This document shows, in pieces, positions 58,501-64,000 of a stretch of DNA of 64,000 nucleotides. Numbering within the stretch: position 1 is the first letter of the stretch; each line of letters begins with the position of its first letter. Source of the stretch: Lycium barbarum (Eukaryota > Streptophyta > Magnoliopsida > Solanales > Solanaceae). The stretch is from NCBI RefSeq assembly GCF_019175385.1, contig NC_083345.1:13726027-13790026 (forward strand), in the 5' to 3' direction. The position numbers and the translations under genes were made by a program. Below the pieces are notes generated by a model that saw only the letters and a program-made list of their open reading frames with translations, did no database searches and was not told the DNA's origin.

Positions 58501-59949
58501 AAAATATCAAGAATTAGCAACAAAAAAAAATCAAACATTAGTTTCTTGGAGGAACTAAATCAGTAACAACCAAAACCCTCAAGTCAATTAACCAAAAATC
58601 CCCCTTCCCCCTAAAAAGAAATTCAAAAATTAAGCAACAAAAAAACAAACATTAGGCTGTTGGAGGAACCAAATCAGTAACAAACAACCAAAACCCTCAA
58701 GTCAATTAGTCAAAATCACCCCAAAAAAATTCAAACATTATCAAAAGATCCTAATGTCAAGGTAACAATAATAAAACAAATCAGCCATCAATAAGCAAAA
58801 CCCACAAAACAACAACACCAATGTTTCCAAAAAAATCAAACATTAGGCTGTTGGAGGAACCAAACCAGTAACAACCAAAACCCTCAAGTCAATTAGCCAA
58901 AATCCCCCTTCCCCCCAAAAAGAAATTCAAAAACTTAGCAAAAGATTGCAAGTTTAGGGTCTTGGTGAAATCAAATTAGTAATTATACACCATTTCTCAA
59001 AAACAACCTTAAAGTAACCAAAACAAAACAAATCAGACATCACTAAACAAAACCCACAAGAGAAAGATGCCAATGTTTCCAAAATATCAAGAATTAGCCC
59101 CAAAAAAAAAAAAGTTAGGCTGTTGGAGGAACCAAATCAGTAACTAAAAACCAAAACCCTCAAGTCAATTAGCCAAAATCCCCCTTCCCCAAAAAAGAAA
59201 ATAAAAAATTAGCAAAAACCTCAAAGTAACAAAAATAAAACAAATCAGACATCTATAAACAAAACACACAACACAACCATACAAAGGTTTCCAGCAAATC
59301 AAGAATTAGCAAACACATTCAGACATTAGACTCTTGGAGGAACCAAATCAGTAAACCTTCAAGTCAATTAGCCCAAAATTCCCAAAAAGAAATTCAATAG
59401 ATTTTATCTTTAGTCTCTTGGTGAAATCAAATCAGTAATTATACCCCATTTATGAAAAAAAAAAAAAAAAAAAAAGATCCTCAAAGTAGCCAAAATAAAA
59501 CAAATCAGACATCAGTAAACAAAACCTACAAGAAAATCAAAACCTACAATACCAAGGTTTCCAGAAAATCAAGAACTAGAACTAAGAAATAATCAAACAT
59601 TAGATTCTTGGAGGAACCAAATCAGTAACTAACAACCAAAAACCCTCAGGTCAATTAGCCCAAAAACCCCTTCCCCCCCCAAAAAGAAATTTAAAAAAAT
59701 TAGCAAAAGATTCGAACTTTAGTAAAATAAATCAGACATCTATAAACAAAACCAACAAGACAACCATACCAAGGTATCCAAAAAAAAAAAAAAATCAAAC
59801 ATTAGGCTGATGGAGGAAGCAAATCAGCCTCAAGTCAATTAATCAAATTCATAAGATTGAAAGTTTGGTGAAATGAAAAGAGTAAAAAAAACCTCAAATT
59901 TGGAAATGGGGGTTGCGATCTGGTTCTTGTTTCTCTCAGGAGTATCCAT
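52519..59949 (-). CDS. TCX: TSO1-like CXC (CRC/tesmin) DNA-binding protein
   Basis: Nuclear CRC-domain protein; plant relatives TSO1 and SOL2/TCX2 act with MYB3R factors to restrain cell-cycle genes in meristems. Ten coding exons on the minus strand: 59893-59949, 56954-57105, 56145-56865, 54582-55075, 54421-54492, 53625-53805, 53434-53529, 53284-53350, 52952-53096 and 52519-52873. All frames join and give 779 aa (Arabidopsis TSO1: 695). The N-terminus is [19 protein letters not shown], then [19 protein letters not shown], typical of the subfamily. RRRCLVFE is near residue 321. CXC1 is about 486-519 ([19 protein letters not shown]), the conserved [10 protein letters not shown] linker follows, and CXC2 is about 575-609 ([17 protein letters not shown], then [13 protein letters not shown]). 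Cys spacing looks complete. An in-frame upstream Met exists (60087), but MDTPE matches the family start. The fourth intron has a GC donor. The gene looks intact. Confidence 0.95.
54493..54581 (-). other. GC-AG intron in the TSO1-like gene
   Basis: Exon 4 must end ...AAGAAAAAGAG and the intron starts GCATGT to keep the KKKRRRL frame into CXC1. The nearby GT gives the wrong frame. The acceptor is ccacag. AG|GCATGT fits the GC-donor consensus. Confidence 0.8.
55153..55396. mobile_element. Tourist-like MITE in an intron of the TSO1-like gene
   Basis: Ends GAGCCCGTTTGGCTTAGC (from 55156) and CCATCCAAACAGGCTC (to 55393), flanked by TAG on both sides. A second similar left end (ggcccgtttggcttagct) at about 55281 suggests two related copies merged or nested. 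'cttataagc' palindromes fill the interior. Confidence 0.7.
57106..59892 (-). other. First intron of the TSO1-like gene, 2.8 kb
   Basis: AT-rich, T-biased on the coding strand. The donor is GTTTTTTTT and the acceptor ctctatgcag. The part near exon 1 is occupied by the seven-copy repeat; 57106-58500 shows no bounded element. Long first introns often hold expression-enhancing sequence (inference). Confidence 0.75.
58530..59835. repeat. Seven-copy imperfect tandem repeat in intron 1
   Basis: The marker phrase TTGGAGGAACCAAATCAGTA recurs at about 58545, 58660, 58851, 59122, 59333, 59608 and 59810. It is usually followed by 'aaaccctcaagtcaattagcc' and 'cccccttcccc', and alternates with 'aaataaaacaaatcagacatc' and 'aacaaaacccacaa' modules. 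Spacing varies (115-275 bp), so units gained or lost modules. Confidence 0.88.
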
Positions 59950-60110
59950 TACCACCACAACACACTTTCTACCTTCTACTTCTACTTCACTCTTTTTTTG
60001 TTCTACATTTTCCCTACTCTCTTCTTCTTCTTCTTCTTTTCTTTCTTTAGTAGACATCTTATGTATGGATTTCTCTCTCACACACACAGAGTTTCCCTCT
60101 CTGAGATAAG
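59950..60110 (-). promoter_or_regulatory. 5' leader of the TSO1-like gene
   Basis: Minus-strand leader upstream of the ATG at 59949, rich in AAG/GAA (60018-60045) and GTGTGTGAGAGA repeats. An upstream in-frame ATG at 60087 would add about 46 Glu-rich residues without family support. Confidence 0.45.
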
Positions 60111-60485
60111 CTTGAAGTATATGTGTATATAATTAAATTGAATAAGGAGCGGGAATGGTGATAAAGAAAGGTGGGATTTTCTCGTGTTGATAAAAGAATG
60201 GTGACATCTATCTATCTGCCTGCCCCCACAACCTCAGAACGCACAAAGAGAAGTTGTTGACACCACACAGCTATGAATGAATCAATCTTTGGTGGAACAA
60301 AAAACAAATATAAAGGGTAGGAGGGAAAATAGACCAAAAAGTAACGTACACTGGAAATAGTTTGACCAAATCTCCCCCTTTACTTTTTACCTCAGTCACA
60401 TACTTACTCATAAAACTCCCACTTTTCTTTTCTTTTTTTTTCCTTCCGGTAGGAGGTAGTATATGAATTTAATTAAGTGAGGATT
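60111..60485. other. Upstream region of the TSO1-like gene
   Basis: Presumed promoter; no TATA box or known element is clear enough to name. Confidence 0.4.
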
Positions 60486-60560
60486 CAACAATAATAATAT
60501 AGTCAGTGTAATTTTACAAGTGGGGTCTGAAGAGGGTAGAGTGTATCCAGACCTTAGTCT
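60486..60560 (-). mobile_element. TTG-tailed RTE/TS-SINE 3' end copy, reversed
   Basis: Plus strand reads caacaataataat then 'tggggtctgaagagggtagagtgtatccagacctta', the reverse complement of the tail seen at 22561-22677 and 50628-50718. Confidence 0.7.
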
Positions 60561-60659
60561 TACTCACTAACTTAAGTGCGTAAGTGAGGACTTATTTTGG
60601 GATTGTAGCGAAATTACTATGTTGTTGTCGTTATAGTTCGAGTTGAGAAAAATAAGAAT

Positions 60660-61560
60660 TCGATATGAAAATCCAATTGTGTATCTTTTAATGTCAATTA
60701 TTTGCTTATGAGATATTCACATTGTTCTCGAGGGGTGGTTTAATTGTCATAATCCTTAATTTTAATAGCAGTATTGCAAGTTTAATTACAGTTACATCGG
60801 GATCGAGAGTGTAATTGCTATTGCAGTTGTCGTGATCCTGAAATTACCTCGGGATGGGGAGCGTAATTGCTATTGCAGTTGTCGTGATCCTGAAATTACA
60901 TTAGAATCAGAAGTGCACTTTGTTATTTTAGTTGACCTAATCCTGAAATTACCTCGGGATCAGGAGTGTAATTGTTATTGTAGTTGTCGTGATCCTAAAC
61001 TTACCCCGGGATCAGGAGTGTAATTGTTATTTTAGTTGGCTTAATCTTGAAATTACCTCGGGATCAGGAGTGTAATTATGATTGTAGTTGTCGTGATCCT
61101 TTCCTCGGGATCAGGAGTGTAATTGTTATTGTAGTTATCACGATCCTGAAATTACCTTGGGATCAGAAGTGTAATTATTATTGTAGTTGTCGTGATACGA
61201 AGTAAAGAAAGCAAGAATCCAATTGTATATCTGTCAACTATTTGTTGGTGATATATTCACGTCGTTCTCAAGGGGTAGTTTAATTGTCATAATCCGGAAT
61301 TTTAATCTCAATCTTACAAATTTAATTTCAGTTACCTCGAGATCACGAGTGTAATTATTATTGTTGTTGTCGTGGTCCGAAGTAAAGAAAGTAAAAATCT
61401 CGTGAGAGTTCAACTGTGTATATTTTAATGCCAATTATTTGCTTATGAGACATCCGCATTGTTCTAGAGGGGTAGTAAAATTCTCATAATACATGATTTT
61501 AATCATAATATTACTGAGTTTAATCTGAATTACTTCCTGATCACGAGCATTTAAATGATT
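60660..61560. repeat. Higher-order repeat containing a 52-bp minisatellite
   Basis: A longer module marked by 'gttctcgaggggtggtttaattgtcat' occurs at 60724, 61264 and 61461 (diverging). The first module is followed by eight units of about 52 bp: GTGTAATTG-type starts at 60809, 60861, 60913, 60966, 61018, 61070, 61117 and 61169. Each 52-bp unit holds TGATCCTGA...TCGGGATCAGGA, which can pair into a hairpin. A single diverged unit follows the second module near 61347. Confidence 0.88.
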
Positions 61561-63251
61561 TTTCTTTAGTTCATTGTTAATCATGTAAAAATCAGCAGCT
61601 TGTTTATTTGACTTTGCTTTGTGTAGTGCCATATATAACGCACAGGACTGAGTCAAAGATTGTTAGGGAAAAATAATTTTTCAGTTTCTATTTAGGTGCC
61701 TAACATTTCTATGAAGGGATTGGGTTTTAAATTTCAGTTATGCGCTTTTGCGGGCTATTTTTGCTGGTAGTTTTATTATGGCTATCTATGAGGTTATATC
61801 AGTATAAAGGACATTTATGTTTTCGTTTAGTGAGAGAGCGGAAAATAATCATTTTAATATTGCTTAATTAATTGATTAAATACATAATCACCAAGTTTTT
61901 ATGAGTCTTTATTGCACTTATTACAATGTCATTATTGGCCTATGCTCATAAAGTCAAATTATTATTTTGGGTTCTTGAAATCTTGTCACAGCAATGCAGA
62001 GTCCTAAATATTCCACTTAATTATAATATGAAAATTGTCTGGTAAACTTTCAAGCTGTGTTAGATGTATTGGTAATTTAAAACTTGCTTGGAATATTACT
62101 TAATGATTTAATGCAATAAAATGGAAACTGTTCCAATTTTAGGGTGTTCCCCTTGTTCCCACTTCGCAAAAAATATAAATAGCTTACTTTTTACTTTTTG
62201 TGAAAAATTCTACTATAAATTGTTCATGAGTTGTCTTCTTCTTCTTCTTCTTCTTTTTTTTTTTTTTTTTTTTTTGAATAATTGTTCGAAGCTACTAGTA
62301 GATATAGTTTTACTGAGAGGCCAATTGTTAATTACAATTTGTACTTTGAAATCTAAGATGTAATTCTTCATTGTTCCACTTTTAACATTATGTTAAACAT
62401 GTCTATAGAGTTTAGAGTTATGTCATTATTTATAAAGAAGCATCAAACAATAAGTTTTCAATATTAAGAGAAGAAATATAGATTGAAATATTATATCAAA
62501 AATACACGATTTTCCCTTAATTATGAGTATGTATTTTGTGTGTTACGAATCTGGTCTGATTTTTTCTTCATAAATATCATTATTGTCAATATAGGGGTAG
62601 AGATAATTTTGTTATTACACATTTCAACTAAATTCAAATAAAGTATAAAAGATATTGCTTTACCATAAATGACCCAATTAAGGGAGACAATTAAAAATAA
62701 CACAAGATCCTTCATTAGAAATATGTCTTGTTATATAAGCTTGAATAAATTCTGCATAAACTCTTTATTTCAACAAATATTAATAACAATAACAATAATT
62801 AATGATTCATAACTACCCTTATATTTAGCCGGACTTTAACTTCCTCCCTTTTTATTTTCCTCCCTTCAAATTAAAAAAAGAAATGCCCACTTTACTTTTT
62901 TATATTATTAGAAGGAATAATTCTTAACTTGAAAGAGAAGTTACCAAATGATATTCAATAAAGTCACGAAAATGCATTAAATAGTAGCAGTGCCTAGCAG
63001 ATGATAACGTCATAAATACTCGTGAGTTTATTAAAAAGTGATAAATAAATAAATAAGAAAAAGACTGATGGGACTTTGGCGCGCATCCTATTTTCAAATA
63101 AGAACCCTGTGCCAACACTTGCTTAATCATTGGACCAATGTAGGTCCATGTCTAATAGTATAGTATAGGAGAACTTCAAAATGCTTTTTGAGGGGGAAAG
63201 AGTTCTTCTTTTTCTTTTTCTTTTTATTAGTTAAAATAAAATATAAGATCA
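61561..63251. other. Intergenic, AT-rich
   Basis: Includes a (CTT)n/T-run at about 62235-62275. No gene recognised. Confidence 0.4.
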
Positions 63252-63681
63252 AAAGCGAAATAGATAAGGGTCAAAAACACACCCTAACTATTACTTTTTT
63301 TTTTAGTTTTATATCTAAACTATCGTAAGGTTAAAAAAATTACATAAACTATTTTTTTTATTTTCTATAATTTTGAATTTTTTTTACAAAAATTATTATT
63401 TTTCAGTTTGTTTTTTAAAACAAATAGTTTTTTTTTTTTAATTTCCATGTAGGTGTCATTGTGACATTATTTATCCATGTGAACAACACTTGACAACATT
63501 TTTATATAAAATGGAGAGTGGAGATCACATGCCATTCAAGAATAATTTGAGGTGTGTTTTGCAAACTAGATAGTAATAGTTTATGTACTTTTCCCAACCT
63601 TCTGATAGTTTAGGTATGAAACTAAAAAAAAAAAAAAAGTGATAGTTGGGGTGTATTTTTTACCCTTATCTCAAAGCGAAA
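63252..63681. mobile_element. Mutator-type foldback MITE with 9-bp target duplication
   Basis: The 412-bp element (63261-63672) begins TAGATAAGGGTCAAAAACAC and ends with the near complement (gtgtattttttacccttatctc). The arms pair for about 100 bp, including the 'actaaactatc' and 'aaggtt' phrases. AAAGCGAAA at 63252-63260 and 63673-63681 is an exact 9-bp duplication. It is non-coding and unrelated in sequence to the element at 45026. Confidence 0.88.
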
Positions 63682-63788
63682 ATGTTGAATTGGCCTTATA
63701 TGCAATTGAATCAAATAGAAGTGATTATTTTTTGTAGTGATACAGATAGGCATTTTTTGTAGTGATACAAATAGGCGGCAGAAATGGT

Positions 63789-63832
63789 GAGTCTTGGCGT
63801 AGCTGGTAAAGTTGTTGTCATGTGATCAGGAG
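63789..63832 (+). mobile_element. SINE 5' head, tRNA-related, interrupted
   Basis: gagtcttggcgtagctggtaaag resembles the tRNA-derived head of Solanaceae SINEs (A-box-like TGGCGTAGCTGG). It is cut off after 'tgatcaggag' by a hAT element before any B box. Confidence 0.65.
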
Positions 63833-64000
63833 TAGGGGTGGGCGTTCGGTTTTATCAAACTTCGGTTTGGCTATTTCGGGTTCGGTTTTTTGAAGGTGGA
63901 CACCAAACACCGAACCAAACTAATTCGGTTCGGTTCTTTCGGTTTCAGTTTTTTAAAGTTCGGTTTCGATTTTTTCAATTCGGTTTTTTTAATATAATAT
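63833..64000. mobile_element. Left end of a second hAT copy, cut by the window edge
   Basis: It starts TAGGGGTGGGCGTTCGGTT, identical over the first bases to the hAT end at 31577, and continues with the same TTCGGTTCGG subterminal motifs and 'gaacaccgaacc' block. The right end lies outside the window; the 8-bp flank to test is ATCAGGAG (63825-63832). Confidence 0.88.

Noticed and set aside
59950..60087. Upstream in-frame Met for the TSO1-like gene
   Set aside because: It would add a Glu-rich simple-sequence stretch with no family counterpart; MDTPE matches the known start.

Overview
This is eukaryotic nuclear DNA from a flowering plant, almost certainly a member of the Solanaceae (inference). 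Three intron-bearing genes have plant-specific or plant-like products. Much of the rest is plant transposable elements, including the TTG-tailed RTE/SINE 3' ends and the GC-rich repeat that I associate with nightshade genomes. I see no operons, CRISPR arrays, rRNA or intact tRNA genes, organellar insertions or viral genes.

Three host genes are supported exon by exon. (1) 10845-13431, plus strand: cytosolic ribosomal protein S3a (eS1), 7 coding exons, 260 aa, with a ribosomal-protein promoter (GCCCA/TGGGCC boxes and a telo-box). (2) 15566-23055, minus strand: a NETWORKED 1-class actin-binding coiled-coil protein, 3 coding exons, 1834 aa. (3) 52519-59949, minus strand: a TSO1-like CXC (CRC/tesmin) DNA-binding protein, 10 coding exons, 779 aa, with one GC-AG intron and a 2.8-kb first intron holding seven imperfect repeat copies. 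The genes are not functionally linked to one another.

Between them: 2319-5433 is a 5'-truncated L1-type LINE with a perfect 17-bp target duplication. 25676-26384 is a 709-bp solo LTR with a 5-bp duplication. 29464-43900 is a four-layer nest: an RTE-type LINE (minus strand) was split by a Ty1/copia element (30736-43056, 5-bp duplication TTCTT), which was split by a BED-finger hAT DNA transposon (31577-39433, 8-bp duplication GTGTTGAT), which was split by a 3074-bp solo LTR (34197-37270, 5-bp duplication GTAAT) that carries a 41-bp minisatellite. 48187-50718 is a second RTE LINE, plus strand, broken by a miniature LTR element (TRIM) and a small MITE. Several short inverted-repeat elements have diagnostic target duplications: hAT type at 27203-27365, Tourist type at 7496-7651, and Mutator type with 9-bp duplications at 45026-45500 and 63261-63672. 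The window ends inside a second copy of the same hAT family, inserted in a SINE head.

The window does not reveal a new enzymatic system. Its most unusual content is the fully resolvable insertion chronology, a BED-finger-only ORF carried in the hAT element besides its transposase, several structured minisatellites (41-bp and 52-bp units, the latter with hairpin-forming units in a higher-order repeat), and a set of premature stops in the retroelements that look like decay of methylated cytosines.
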